From Reticulitermes speratus (lineage: Eukaryota > Arthropoda > Insecta > Blattodea > Rhinotermitidae), in assembly GCA_021186555.1 (NCBI GenBank), contig JAJKFL010000237.1:41751258-41815257 (forward strand): a DNA stretch of 64,000 nucleotides. Reading direction: 5' to 3'. A model generated the notes under the pieces. The model was given only the letters and a program-made list of their open reading frames with translations, ran no database searches and was not told the origin of the DNA. A program made the translations under genes and the position numbers. Below are positions 34,755 to 46,750 of the stretch, one piece after another; the first letter of the stretch is position 1, and every line of letters begins with the position of its first letter.

Positions 34755-35607
34755 TCATTGTCTTCCAAAGCGAGTTCTCCACAGTGTGCGATCTAGTGCT
34801 TCCTCTTTCAATTTCCAGTATCTTCTCTTTTCCTTAAGGTCATCCAGTAGCTGCTTACGTCTTCTCCCTCGTCTTCCCGTCATTTCTATCCTTCCCTCTA
34901 ACTTTCCTTCAATCACATGTTTCAGAAGGCAGTTTCTACGCAAGATGTGACCAATCCAGTTAGCCTTTCTTCTTTTTATTGTATGTACGATATTCCTCTC
35001 CTCCTTCACTCTGTGTAATACTTCTTCATTTCTCACACGATCGGTCCAACTGATCTTCTCCATTCTTCTCCAGCACCACATATCAAAACTTTCCAGATAC
35101 TTCCGATCCACTTTCCCAAGTGTCCACGTTTCAGCACCACACAAAGCTACGCTCCAAATGTAGCACTTTACTAGTTTCTTACTTAAATTTAAGTTCAGTT
35201 TGCTGGCCAAAAGAGTCTTCTTGTTAAATGCTGCTTTAGCCATAACAATTCTGTATTTAATGTCACGTGTACACCTTGCATCATTTGTTATCATGCTACA
35301 CAAATAATTTGCAATATTCCACATTCTCCAATTGCTTTTGATCTATCATAATTTCCATTGAGGACGGTTGCCTTCAGATTCTCATTACCTCAGTTTTTCC
35401 CACATTCAACTCCATTCTATAGCGTCTTCCAATTTCACTCAGTCTATCAACCACACCCTGTAGCACCTTTTCTTCCCTAGCCAGTAGCACAAGGTCATCT
35501 GCATATTTCACAGTGCCAATTACTTGTCCTCCTATTTTGAAGTCTCCAAACCCTTCAAGAGCTTCCTTGGTAAGATACTCGCTGTATAAGTTGAACACAA
35601 TCGGCAC
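34755..35607 (-). pseudogene. LINE family 2 reverse transcriptase, 5'-truncated and frameshifted
   Basis: The upstream piece (35374-35607) holds the RT palm, including the KYADDLVLLA box (YADD, catalytic aspartates present) and a following MELNVGKTEVM segment. The downstream piece (34755-35324, 189 codons) is in another frame and holds the C-terminal region: LCGAETWTL, WCWRRMEKISWTDRVRNEEV, RKANWIGHILRRN and the basic TGRRGRRRKQLLDDL. A frameshift and stop lie between 35324 and 35374. The fingers of the RT and any endonuclease are missing beyond 35607. It would have copied LINE RNA into DNA; this copy is dead. The clade is not resolved. A second C-terminal copy is at 63047-63213. Confidence 0.85.
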
Positions 35608-36954
35608 TTATACAGAAACATAGGAACTTCGTTGTGTAATTTGTAATGTGATATATTAACATGGCGACCGCGCGTAAGATTTCTTTAATTGTCAGGTTGA
35701 TTGTGGTAAATAATGAAACGCTATAACTATAAATATAAATTCTGCTTCTGTGATAGACCATAAATATTACTACAAATGGTAATGCAAATATGACAAACAT
35801 GGCGAAGGTGCGTAACTTTGAAGTTGTATTTGACTTACTTAACGAAGACAAATTTTGTACTTTATAGGTGATGAGCTGGTTTGGAAAATGCATAATAATA
35901 ATAATAGTAACAATAGATCTGTAGATATATATATATATTTGTAATGTCTGCTTTTTTAGCTCTGCTTGTAGCTGTGTGTTATGATTTGTTGGTAACGAAA
36001 GGCAAATACAAGCTACATTTTCACTTTGAATGAAAGTACAAACTTTTGGCTTATGTAGTGGTGATAAATTGAAGAGTCTGGGTTAACGAACACATTCACA
36101 GCGCTCCCCCCCCCCCCCCCCTGTCAGTTTGCACATTCAAAAAGTATGCTTTTTTTTTATTCTTTTCAAAGGGTCGAACTGTTTGCTCGCTTCTCGTTTT
36201 TGGATGAAGGTTCTAGCCTTTTAATGCGGAGTGTCGACTGTCTATTGTTTGTTAAGACTTCCATTTTGTTGATTAGAATTGCTTCGCCTTCTTCTTCCTT
36301 TTCTAAACATCTATCTTATGCTCGTTTTTAACATTCATCCCCTCTCTGATTTACAAAATTCTCTGCTATCAGATGAAAGCAAACCACGCCGACGCCCTTA
36401 TAGCTTGCACTAAGCTCTCAACTTGGTGGACTCTCTTGATATTTCTTCTCTCGTATCGAGACTCATCGTTTTAATGAAAGGGGGGTTGGGGGGGGTGGGG
36501 GGGTGGGGAGGGATTGGAAACGTCTTTCTGTTCGAGCCAGTGTGGATGTTATTCAGATGTCAAAAACTTTATAATTAGACTGCTGTTCTTATCTAGATTT
36601 ATATGAGCAGTGTTTGTGCCATTGAAACCCCAAGATCTTTTATAGGAACTATAAACTGAGATAGCGTCGTCAAAAGACGCTACACAATTTAATTATCACC
36701 TTAACATCGTCTTAATTTTTTGAAATTCTTTCAAGACTTGTTTGAATTTTGTCTGGCGTCATGAGTTTCTTCAGTTATATCACAATATTTCTGAATAAGG
36801 AATGAGTGTCTGAGATATTATGCAACGCAGGGATGAACAAAGTATGGGCCGACAAAACTTCACTGTGTTCCATGGCAATATTTAGGTACAATTAATGACG
36901 TGACTACTTGTGAATTTTTAATTTTATCGTGCACAGTGTGGAATGTGGTACTGT
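35608..36954. other. No gene seen; homopolymer tracts
   Basis: AATAAT and AT microsatellites (35892-35940), a C run (36106-36121) and a G-rich tract (36478-36515). No recognisable gene. Confidence 0.5.
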
Positions 36955-37145
36955 CGTGGCGAGGAGAGATGCTTGCAGAGTTTTGGTGGGGAAACATGAG
37001 AGAAGATCACTTGGAAGGATTTGGCAAGATGGGAGAATAATATTAAAAACGATCTTCAAGAAATAGGATGGGGCCGCGGATTAGATTGAACTAGCTATTT
37101 ATAAATTTGTAGACTAGTTTCTTTCATAAAACGAAGAAATTAGGC
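36955..37145 (+). mobile_element. LINE family 1, 3' fragment
   Basis: TTGGTGGGGAAACATGAGAG and CACTTGGAAGGATTTGGCAA parallel the PEGKRPLGR region of family 1, followed by AAAACGATCTTCAAGAAATAGG and GATGGGG. The reading frame is destroyed. Confidence 0.55.
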
Positions 37146-37480
37146 TTATGAAATCACGACGCTTCTGTGTGTCTGTCTGTCTGTCTGTATGTCCTCCGGC
37201 TCCAGCCTTAGAACAATTTGACCGAATTTTAATGACCTATAATCATTACGACACTGTAGGCAAGCCCAGCTACTTAATATTTAACTTCCTAAATCAGTAA
37301 TATGAACATGGCTGACGCGCGAACTTGTGACGTTGAAAGTATGGTCTATGAATACTTTTCGGGGACAACGTGAAGTGGAGTGAAGTGGAGTGGAGTGGAG
37401 TGGTTACTGCGGATTATAGAGTTGTCTGAATTGACATGATATTAGCAAATACAAATTGTTTTGTTTAAACTTTTAGAGCC
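37146..37480. repeat. Simple repeats
   Basis: GTCT microsatellite (37170-37190) and a GGAGT pentamer run (37371-37402). Otherwise unrecognised. Confidence 0.6.
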
Positions 37481-38475
37481 CGGTGGTAAATTTATGTACC
37501 ACCAGGTTTAACATACACAAATTCTACGTTCTGCCCACACAGTGTATTTATGTGTTTTGTGTGGATCTCAGAACAAACAGCGATTATTTCACTGTACAGC
37601 ATTAACTGACTGGTTTGTATAACTGAGACGGAGTGTGTTTACTGCGCGGTACGGACTGTATTTATGTGTTTTGTGTGGATCTCAGAACAAACAGCGATTA
37701 TTTCACTGTACAGCATTAACTGACTGGTTTGTATAACTGAGACGGAGTGTGTTTACTGCGCGGTACGGACTGTATTTATGTGTTTTGTGTGGATCTCAGA
37801 ACAAACAGCGATTATTTCACTGTACAACATTAACTGACTGGTTAGTATAACTGATACGGAGTGTGTTTACTGCGCGGTACGGACTGTATTTATGTGTTTT
37901 GTGTGGATCTCAGAACAAACAGCGATTATTTCACTGTACAACATTAACTGACTGGTTAGTATAACTGATACGGAGTGTGTTTACTGCGCGGTACGGACTG
38001 TATTTATGTGTTTTGTGTGGATCTCAGAACAAACAGCGATTATTTCACTGTACAACATTAACTGATGGTTAGTATAACTGATACGGAGTGTGTTTACTGC
38101 GCGGTACGGACTGTATTTATGTGTTTTGTGTGGATCTCAGAACAAACAGCAATTATTTCACTGTACAACATTAACTGACTGGTTAGTATAACTGATACGG
38201 AGTGTGTTTACTCTGCGCGGTACGGACTGTATTGTAGTGTTTTGTGTGGATCTCAGAACAAACAGCGATTATTTCACTGTACAGCATTAACTGACTGGTT
38301 GTATAACTGAGACGGAGTGTGTTTACTGCGCGGTACGGGCTGTATTTATGTGTTTTGTGTGGATCTCAGAACAAACAGCGATTATTTCACTGTACAGTAT
38401 TAACTGACTGGTTTGTATAACTGAGACGGAGTGTGTTTACTGCGCGGTACGGACTGTATTTATGTACAATGTACA
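37481..38475 (+). mobile_element. 114-bp-repeat element, copy 4 (~8 units)
   Basis: Leader from about 37481 (AGAGCCCGGTGGTAAATTTA), array 37543-38465. Five consecutive units share a private variant (GGTTAGTATAACTGATACGG), so they were amplified after insertion. The normal tail is missing; the array stops in TATTTATGTACAATGTACAT, next to copy 5. Confidence 0.8.
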
Positions 38476-39030
38476 TTAACCCTCTAAAGCCCAGTGGTTA
38501 CTATATGTAACGCCATGTTTAACATTCACAAATTCTACGTTCTGTCCACACAGTGTATTTATGTGTTTTGTGTGGATCTGAGACAAACAGCCATTATTTC
38601 GCTGTACAGCATTAACTGACTGGTTTGTATAACTGAGACGGAGTGTGTTTACTGCGCGGTACGGACTGTATTTATGTGTTTTGTGTGGATCTCAGAACAA
38701 ACAGCGATTATTTCACTGTACAACATTAACTGACTGGTTTGTATAACTGAGACGGAGTGTGTTTACTGCGCGGTACGGACTGTATTTATGTGTTTTGTGT
38801 GGATCTCAGAACAAACAGCGATTATTTCACTGTACAACATTAACTGACTGGTTTGTATAACTGAGACGGAGTGTGTTTACTGCGCGGTACGGACTGTATT
38901 TATGTGTTTTGTGTGGATCTGAGAACAAGCAGCGATTATTTCACTGTACAACATTAACTGACTGGTTTGTATAACTGAGACGGAGTGTGTTTACTGCGCG
39001 GTACGAGCTGAATCTTTATATAAAACAGAT
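38476..39030 (+). mobile_element. 114-bp-repeat element, copy 5 (4 units)
   Basis: Full leader (about 38478-38553), exactly four units (38554-39009) and a tail GAATCTTTATATAAA. It lies head-to-tail behind copy 4. CTTTAAAGGGTTAA follows at about 39041, the inverse of the TTAACCCTCTAAAG at the start of its leader, a possible but unconfirmed terminal inverted repeat. Confidence 0.8.
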
Positions 39031-39114
39031 CACTTTTCGTCTTTAAAGGGTTAAGATTTTCAGTACAAAATGAGTTAGTCTTTAGTACTGTGATAAGTTT
39101 ATAAAAAGTACACA

Positions 39115-39250
39115 CAAAGCGATAGAGACAAAATAGCTCAGTCAGTACAGCAACTAGACTACGTGCTGGACGACCGAGGGTTCGCTGTTCGATATCCGGC
39201 AAACCAGCTGCTTTTTTCCTTCTCCAAAACGTCCAGACAGATTTTGGTTC
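39115..39250 (+). mobile_element. tRNA-like SINE fragment, family D
   Basis: AAAATAGCTCAGTCAGTACA resembles an A box and GGGTTCGCTGTTCGATATCC a damaged B box. CTGGACGACCGAG is shared with 53620. No clear 3' end. Confidence 0.45.
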
Positions 39251-39542
39251 GACTTAGCCTTCTTTTCAGTAGGAACGTTAGGACATAGCGGCCAGGAAGT
39301 GAAGCTGACTGCTCACCTCCATCTATTAAAGGGTTAAGAGCATGTGAAGCTCCAACTCTTCTGCCCCGTATGGTGCTCAGTTACAAACAGGGATAAATTC
39401 ACATTTACCTTTAAGAAGCCTTTCCTCCATTAGGAAAAGGACGGTGATTTCTATTCGGAAAGTCAGGATGTTTCAGCCTTCGGTCATTTCGGAGTGAAGA
39501 CATCTAATTCGTAACTAAGAAATATTACTGCCTATTGCTGAA
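39251..39542. other. No gene seen
   Basis: Unrecognised sequence. Confidence 0.5.
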
Positions 39543-40575
39543 GTAACGCCATCTGTCAGTGTTTTGGAGAAAGAACTTACACAGTAATGCCATCTGTCAA
39601 TGTTTTGGTGAAACAATGTACACAGTAATGCCATCTGTCAGTGTTTTGGTGAAACAATGTACACAGTAATGCCATCTGTCAGTGTTTTGGTGAAACAATG
39701 TACACAGTAATGCCATCTGTCAGTGTTTTGGTGAAACAATGTACACAGTAATGCCATCTGTCAGTGTTTTGGTGAAACAATGTACACAGTAATGCCATCT
39801 GTCAGTGTTTTGGTGAAACAATGTACACAGTAATGCCATCTGTCAGTGTTTTGGTGAAACAATGAACACAGTAATGCCATCTGTCAGTGTTTTGGTGAAA
39901 CAATGTACACAGTAATGCCATCTGTCAGTGTTTTGGTGAAACAATGTACACAGTAATGCCATCTGTCAGTGTTTTGGTGAAACAATGTACCCAGTAATGC
40001 CATCTGTCAATGTTTTGGTGAAACAATGTACACAGTAATGCCATCTGTCAGTGTTTTGGTGAAACAATGTACACAGTAATGCCATCTGTCAGTGTTTTGG
40101 TGAAACAATGTACCCAGTAATGCCATCTGTCAATGTTTTGGTGAAACAATGTACACAGTAATGCCATCTGTCAGTGTTTTGGTGAAACAATGTACCCAGT
40201 AATGCCATCTGTCAGTGTTTTGGTGAAACAATGAACACAGTAATGCCATCTGTCAGTGTTTTGGTGAAACAATGTACACAGTAATGCCATCTGTCAGTGT
40301 TTTGGTGAAACAATGTACACAGTAATGCCATCTGTCAGTGTTTTGGTGAAACAATGTACACAGTAATGCCATCTGTCAGTGTTTTGGTGAAACAATGTAC
40401 CCAGTAATGCCATCTGTCAATGTTTTGGTGAAACAATGTACACAGTAATGCCATCTGTCAGTGTTTTGGTGAAACAATGAACACAGTAATGCCATCTGTC
40501 AGTGTTTTGGTGAAACAATGTACACAGTAATGTCATCTGTCAGTGTTCTGGAGAAACAAACTGCACAATACAGTG
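39543..40575 (+). repeat. 41-bp tandem array (~25 units)
   Basis: The unit holds AATGCCATCTGTCAGTGTTT and TGGTGAAACAATGTACACAG. Units are nearly identical inside the array and more diverged at both ends (GGAGAAAGAACTTACACAG at the left, GTTCTGGAGAAACAAACTGC at the right), as expected from unequal exchange. Variant units (TACCCAG, CAATG, GAACACAG) recur in order, showing multi-unit blocks. Confidence 0.95.
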
Positions 40576-40689
40576 ACTATTTACTAAAATATTTTGGACG
40601 CTATTTGTAACGAGCTTACCTGAAACAAGCTAGGAAATACATGCATGGTCTAATGATACACTGCAACAGACGCCAAATAACCTACACAG

Positions 40690-41030
40690 TGACTAACTTA
40701 TTTATTTACCTACTTACCTACTTAATAACTCCAAAGAGCAAAGTCCTCGTGAAGCTGATACTTTCTCATCTAGTCATGAAATTTCTCGCACTTTATGAAA
40801 CCCGAATGTCCATTACCATGTTCACAACAGCCCGCTACTTTTCCGTATCCTGAGCCAGATGAATCCACTCCACACCGTCCCATCCTATTACTATAAGATC
40901 CAATTTAATATATCTTTCTACGCCTAGGTCTTCCATGTAGGTCTTTTCCTTCAAGTTTTCCTACTACAGCCCTGTATGCATTTATCGTCGCCACCATCTG
41001 TGTTACATGTCCGGCCAATCCCTTAGCAAC
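40690..41030 (-). mobile_element. LINE family 1, 3' fragment
   Basis: On the minus strand: GTAGGAAAACTTGAAGGAAA (GKLEGK), AGACCTAGGCGTAGAAAGAT (RPRRR), GAGTGGATTCATCTGGCTCA (xWIxLAQ), then the 3' region CGGGCTGTTGTGAACATGGT. Several stops; only the last part of the ORF and the 3' end remain. Confidence 0.65.
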
Positions 41031-42079
41031 TGAGAGCATCATTAAATAAAGCGATTCTATTCGTAGGTAAGCTTACTGTGAACATGTGAACTGGATTGAA
41101 CTGGCTCAGTGTCGGCTCGTGTCTAATTCCAGGTTATAATTTAATGGATTTGTTTTATGTAGGATTAGAGCAATGTGACTTATTACTGCAGTGTGTCAAA
41201 GTTGCTCGGTGTATTTATTTCAGTTCATATTTATCCGTTCGCTTTTTATAGCTGCTTCGTACGTTTGAACAGTAACAACGTTCCTTTGTGATACAAGTTT
41301 TTGTTTTATCTTTCAGCTTGTACTTGTTTTGTTAAAGCTTGTAAAACATTTTGCTTCCAGGAATGCAGAAGGAAAGATTTAAAATGTAAATTCGTGTGTG
41401 AAAGAATATATAAAAGGGGTGTGGGGGGGACATGAATGGAAATAGAAAAAAACATCTGAAATAATGATTATTACACGAGATTACTTTCGGTTTGTTGTGA
41501 AAGGGGAGTAATATATGTAGGGGGAAACAACTGAAATCAGATATGAATACGTTTGTACATGAAATGAAATTTGACGTGGCTATGTGACGTCATCACGGAG
41601 GCTGTAATGACACTTCACGTACGGACATATATATATATATATATATATGCCTTGCTATTCAGCCTTATTTCATGCAATATTGTTACCAAAAAATATATGT
41701 GAAAATTTTGATAGGTATTGTATGTAGCAGGTGTAGCTAATCTCTTCATTCCTCGACATGCAGATGACAAGTTTGTACAAAACGTTGATGCTTATCTGCC
41801 AACTACACGGCTTCACATTCCGAAATACAGTCTTCTGCTCTTTGACATGTAGTTCATAAACCAGGATTTAAAATGAGATAGGTGGTACACGTAGAACGCA
41901 AGAGTGAAGTGATAAATGGCTACTTTTGGTTAGTAAACTTAAAACAAAGCGAGGCTTTGGTAGACACAAGCATAGATGGCAGAATAATCTCAAGTGATCT
42001 TAACGAAGTAGGATGTGAGTGCACTGAGAATATTAGTCTGCTTCAGTGTAATGCGAAGTGGCTGGCTTTTATGTTCGAG
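41031..42079. other. No gene seen; AT repeat
   Basis: AT microsatellite at about 41628-41649. At 41745-41820 CAGATGACAAGTTTGTAC, AAAACGTTGATG and CTACACGGCTTCACATTC are in the order seen in the ACACGGCGTCA repeat family. No gene. Confidence 0.45.
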
Positions 42080-42814
42080 AGTGAGCAGGACTGAGCAGAA
42101 CAGAGTAGGACAGAGTAGGACTGAGCAGGACAGAGTAGGAATGCGTAGGTCTGAGCAGGACTGAGTAGAACAGAGTAGGACAGAGCAGGACTGAGTAGGA
42201 CTGAGCAGGACCGAGTAGGAATGCGTAGGACTGAGCAGGACTGAGTAGGACAGAGTAGGACTGAGCAGGACTGAGCAGGACTGAGTAGGACAGAGTAGGA
42301 CAGAGTAGGACTGAGCAGGACTGACTAGGACTGAGCAGGACTGAGTAGAACTGAGTAGGACTGAGTAGGACTGAGCAGGGCTGAGTAGAACTGAACAGGA
42401 CTGAGTAGAACAGAGTAGGACTGAGCAGGACAGAGTAGGAATGAGCAGGACAGAATAGGACAGAGCAGGACAGAGTAGGACTGAGTAGGACTGAGCAGGA
42501 CTGAGTAGGACAGAGTAAGACTGAGCAGGACTGAGTAGTACTGAGCAGGACTGAGTAGGACTGAGCAGGGCTGAGTAGAACTGAGCAGGACTGAGTAGAA
42601 CTGAGCAGGACTGAGCAGGCTGAGTAGAACTGAGCAGGACTGAGTAGGACTGAGTAGGACTGTGCAGGACTGAGCAGGACTGAGTACGACTGAGCAGAAC
42701 AGTGTAGGACTGAGCAAGACTGAGCAGGACTAAGTAGGACTGAGCAGGACAGAGTAAGACTGAGCAGGACAGAGTACGAATGAGCAGGACTGAGTAGGAC
42801 TGAGCAGGACTGTG
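42080..42814 (+). repeat. 10-bp tandem array (~73 units)
   Basis: Alternating CTGAGCAGGA, CTGAGTAGGA and CAGAGTAGGA. The 10-bp period makes a 30-bp, ten-codon repeat in every frame; the minus strand lacks stops over its whole length. No coding signature. Confidence 0.95.
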
Positions 42815-43564
42815 CACTGCAGCACAGGCGGCGTCATCGTTCGCTGCGCGGTAACTATGTCGTCCGCTCTACGGCGAGCAGTCTGGCGATACAAAGTGCG
42901 CTCTGTAAGTTACAGATTGTGAGAGGGTTTGTAGAGCTTCTGAGGGGTTCTGCTAAAGTTGGGCATTCTGTGTACACCTGAGCACTGAGAGTGCAGTGAA
43001 TTAACTGAAAATAGTTCTAGTTCTTTTGTTGCAAAGCGTAATTCAGCACGCGGTCTATCGTCTGCTTTCTTTCTTCCCAAGCGTTCTGTCTTTGAAGCAC
43101 TTAAACATGTCTAATTGGTCAATTCATTCACTCCTGAGTCTTCCTAATTTAGTCTTTGCTCTGGTATTAATAAGTGTTTAATTTTTTGTAACAAAATAGA
43201 TAAGTTGCTAACTTAGCGACTTATTTTGGCCGTAAATTTGATATCGCGCCTAGGGGAGGTCAAAAACCGAAGCTGAAAACCCGAGGCACGTTTATGCGGG
43301 TCACAGAACTGCCCCTTTGTGTCATCCGTTTGCAATATTGCGTTCCACAGCTGCGTGTAACTCAGCACCTTCTGTCTGTCAGCTGCTAGCAAATACCGTC
43401 AAAATCATTCAATTTATATACCAGATGGCAGAACCTACTGACTGCACTGCCATCTGTGTTGTCTTTCCAGTCCTTTGGTAATCCTTTGTAACTTATTAAC
43501 TTATTATACTTGCAGGACCTTGGCGCGTCACGTGACAGCGTAGCCTAACGTTCGCGCGCTAATA
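42815..43564. other. No gene seen
   Basis: Unrecognised. GCACTGCCATCTGTGTTGTC at 43445 recalls the 41-bp unit but is too short to assign. Confidence 0.45.
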
Positions 43565-43875
43565 TAAGGCGTGGGGGTTCAGTTGGTTGAGGCACTGCGC
43601 TACAAGCCGGAAGGTCGCGGGTTCGATTTCCGATGGTGTCATAGGAATTTTTTCATTGACTTAATCCTTCCGGCCGCACTATGGCCCTGGGGTCGACTCA
43701 GCCTCTAACAGAAATCAGTACCAGGAATATTTCGTGGGGGTAAAGGCGGCCTGTGCATAGGGCTGACAACCTTACCACCTTCATGTGCCGATTGTCTATA
43801 AATCTGTGAGCCTTAACCTCCTGGAACTCTAAGGGCCTGTCCAGGCCTGTAATGGGAGAGCGTTACCTTTAATTT
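43565..43875 (+). mobile_element. tRNA-derived SINE, family A, copy 2
   Basis: The head reads AAGGCGTGGGGGTTCAGTTGG, so its A box is mutated against the other copies, but GGTTCGATTTCC and the full body are present (TTCCGGCCGCACTATGGCCC, TAACAGAAATCAGTACCAGG). Ends GGCCTGTAATGGGAGAGCG. Confidence 0.85.
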
Positions 43876-44224
43876 ACAATAAGGCGTTCCCCGATTTATG
43901 GTTTATGAATTAATAATAATAATAATAATAATAATTAAATTACTTCACCTTATCTTAACCATACAGACCCAGTAACCATGGAAACGAAGCGAGACTGAAT
44001 TAAATAACAAACATATTATACAGGGTGGTATGAAAGCTGGACTGAGCATAAGTGGCGGGCTCTTGTGGACAATTCAATTGAACATTCTGGATAAACAAAT
44101 TGAGGAGAATTTCGCGACTAGATGAGACACTGTTCGCTTCTAAACACGGACTCTTCCATAGAGTCAGATGCCCAGTAGTAAGGCGATAATCTCACAATAA
44201 GTGTTAGGCCCTACCATAGCTCAG
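43876..44224. other. No gene seen; AAT repeat
   Basis: AAT microsatellite at 43912-43937. Otherwise unrecognised. Confidence 0.5.
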
Positions 44225-44450
44225 GGTGGTAGTCGCTGGTCCCTGGTACAGTGGCCCAATTTCTTTTTTCAGGCCAGTCAATATGGAATTTCTGGTGGAC
44301 AAGGTGACTATGTCACACGTTTCTCTCCGGGTACTTCGGTCTGCACCAGTGCCACTTTGTCCACCATAAATCCAACATTCTGTGCCCTGGGAACGAATTC
44401 GAACCTCCGCGGGGAGAGGCCGGCAGCTAACGGCATGAGCAATGATGGTG
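44225..44450. mobile_element. Rearranged SINE family C fragment
   Basis: TGGTGGACAAGGTGACTATG and TTTCTCTCCGGGTACTTCGG are family C body in plus orientation. CAGTGCCACTTTGTCCACCA and GGGAACGAATTCGAACCTCC are its head region in minus orientation. The two halves face each other, so this is an inverted rearrangement. Confidence 0.5.
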
Positions 44451-44504
44451 TCTTTCATTGACTTTAGAGGAGAGTGGGCGATACTGTGACACATAGAGTT
44501 GTAT

Positions 44505-45960
44505 TGAGCCTTTAGAGATTCAGTCCGTACCGCGCAGTAAACATACTCCGTCTCAGTTATACAAACCAATCAGTTAATGCTGTACAGTGAAATTATCGCT
44601 GTTTGTTCTGAGATCCACACAAAACACATAAATACAGTCCGTACCGCGCAGTAAACACACTCCGTCTCAGTTATACAAACCAGTCAGTTAATGCTGTACA
44701 GTGAAATAATCGCTGTTTGTTCTGAGATCCACACAAAACACATAAATACAGTCCGTACCGCGCAGTAAACACACTCCGTCTCAGTTATACAAACCAGTCA
44801 GTTAATGCTGTACAGTGAAATAATCGCTGTTTGTTCTGAGATCCACACAAAACACATAAATACAGTCCGTACCGCGCAGTAAACACACTCCGTCTCAGTT
44901 ATACAAACCAATCAGTTAATGCTGTACAGTGAAATAATCGCTGTTTGTTCTGAGATCCACACAAAACACATAAATACAGTCCGTACCGCGCAGTAAACAC
45001 GCCCGTCTCAGTTATACAAACCAGTCAGTTAATGTTGTACAGTGAAATAATCGCTGTTTGTTCTGAGATCCACACAAAACACATTAATACAGTCCGTACC
45101 GCGCAGTAAACACGCCCGTCTCAGTTATACAAACCAGTCAGTTAATGTTGTACAGTGAAATAATCGCTGTTTGTTCTGAGATCCACACAAAACACATAAA
45201 TACAGTCCGTACCGCGCAGTAAAACACGCCGTCTCAGTTATACAAACCAGTCAGTTAATGTTGTACAGTGAAATAATCGCTGTTTGTTCTGAGATCCACA
45301 CAAAACACATAAATACAGTCCGTACCGCGCAGTAAACACGCCCGTCTCAGTTATACAAACCAGTCAGTTAATGTTGTACAGTGAAATAATCGCTGTTTGT
45401 TCTGAGATCCACACAAAACACATAAATACAGTCCGTACCGCGCAGTAAACACACTCCGTCTCAGTTATACAAACCATCAGTTAATGCTGTACAGTGAAAT
45501 AATCGCTGTTTGTTCTGAGATCCACACAAAACACATAAATACAGTCCGTACCGCGCAGTAAACACCCCGTCTCAGTTATACAAACCAGTCAGTTAATGTG
45601 TACAGTGAAATAATCGCTGTTTGTTCTGAGATCCACACAAAACACATAAATACAGTCCGTACCGCGCAGTAAACACACTCCGTCTCAGTTATACAAACCA
45701 GTCAGTTAATGTTGTACAGTGAAATAATCGCTGTTTGTTCTGAGATCCACACAAAACACATTAATACAGTCCGTACCGCGCAGTAAACACGCCGTCTCAG
45801 TTATACAAACCAGTCAGTTAATGTTGTACAGTGAAACAATCGCTGTTTGTTCTGAGATCCACACAAAACACATAAATACACTGTGTGGGCAGAACGTAGA
45901 ATTTTTGAATTTTAAACATGGCGGTACATAAAGTAACTACTGGGTTTTAAAAGTTTAATT
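44505..45960 (-). mobile_element. 114-bp-repeat element, copy 6 (12 units)
   Basis: Minus-strand leader 45881-45960, array 44521-45880, tail around 44507-44520. Several units share a private CACGCCCGTCTC or CACGCCGTCTC deletion, a local amplification mark. Confidence 0.85.
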
Positions 45961-46644
45961 TAATTGTTGTATTTCCTTCAGTCGCTTGCTTTTTGACGTA
46001 ATGCGGGGCTTTAAAGTAATGATACAAACAAGTGCCACGTGTCCGATGATAACCCTCTCTGATCTTAGCAGTAATAATGTTTAATGCTGATTTGTGATAC
46101 ACAAATACAGTGTATTTCTCCGGAAGTGCGGTACCGATCAAATAGAAGTACACGGCGTCACATGGCAACAGACACCTAACTTTTTATTAATTTCCTTGAG
46201 AAAGTTAGACGTCAGGAAGTGAAAAGACACTTTGGGGCGTGGTGACCGCACATTGGGACAGGACCTTTTAAGAAGTCGCTAGAGATAGAGGAAATGAAAA
46301 ACATTTTGTAAGGAACTGCGAAAGAGAGAGAGAAATAACTGGATGGGAAAGTGTATAAATGAAAACGTGGCCGGATGAGGGGAAGAGTTTTCAGGAATAA
46401 GGCAGGAAGAAATGTAGGTAAGGCTAACGAGATATAATGAGTGCTAAATAGAAGAGATGGGGTATATGATGTCTGATACATAGATATAAGAACTGGAGGA
46501 GCAGTAATGAAGGGAAGTGAAGAGGAGCGACGCTTGGTAACGTTGTTTGGTAATTAAAGGCTCTGAGACTGAAAGGGAGTTTGTAGACACAGGCACTATA
46601 CTTATTGTAAAGGGGGGGGGGGTCACAAAAATGTACTGCTCTGA
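45961..46644. other. No gene seen
   Basis: TACACGGCGTCACATGG at about 46149 is another copy of the short recurrent motif. A G run lies at 46611-46622. No gene. Confidence 0.45.
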
Positions 46645-46725
46645 AGGTTCCCAGGCAATGCCCTCTCGTCCTTCTGGTAAAAGTAGGCTTGGAGGAAGGT
46701 AAAATGTTGGGAACTGAAGAAGTAA
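46645..46725 (-). mobile_element. SINE family C tail fragment
   Basis: GGTTCCCAGGCAATGCCCTC and GTCCTTCTGGTAAAAGTAGG are the minus-strand tail of the family C SINE. It lies next to the tail of 114-bp element copy 7, an arrangement also seen at copy 3. Confidence 0.55.
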
Positions 46726-46750
46726 AGGTGGTGAAAGACTAAGACTAACC

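Noticed and set aside
39009..39055. Terminal inverted repeat TTAACCC/GGGTTAA for the 114-bp element
   Set aside because: The right-hand CTTTAAAGGGTTAA is seen after only one of the eight copies, so it may be chance.
41990..42817. 275-codon open frame on the minus strand
   Set aside because: It lies entirely on the 10-bp array, whose units contain no stop in that orientation; there is no unique coding sequence, start context or domain.
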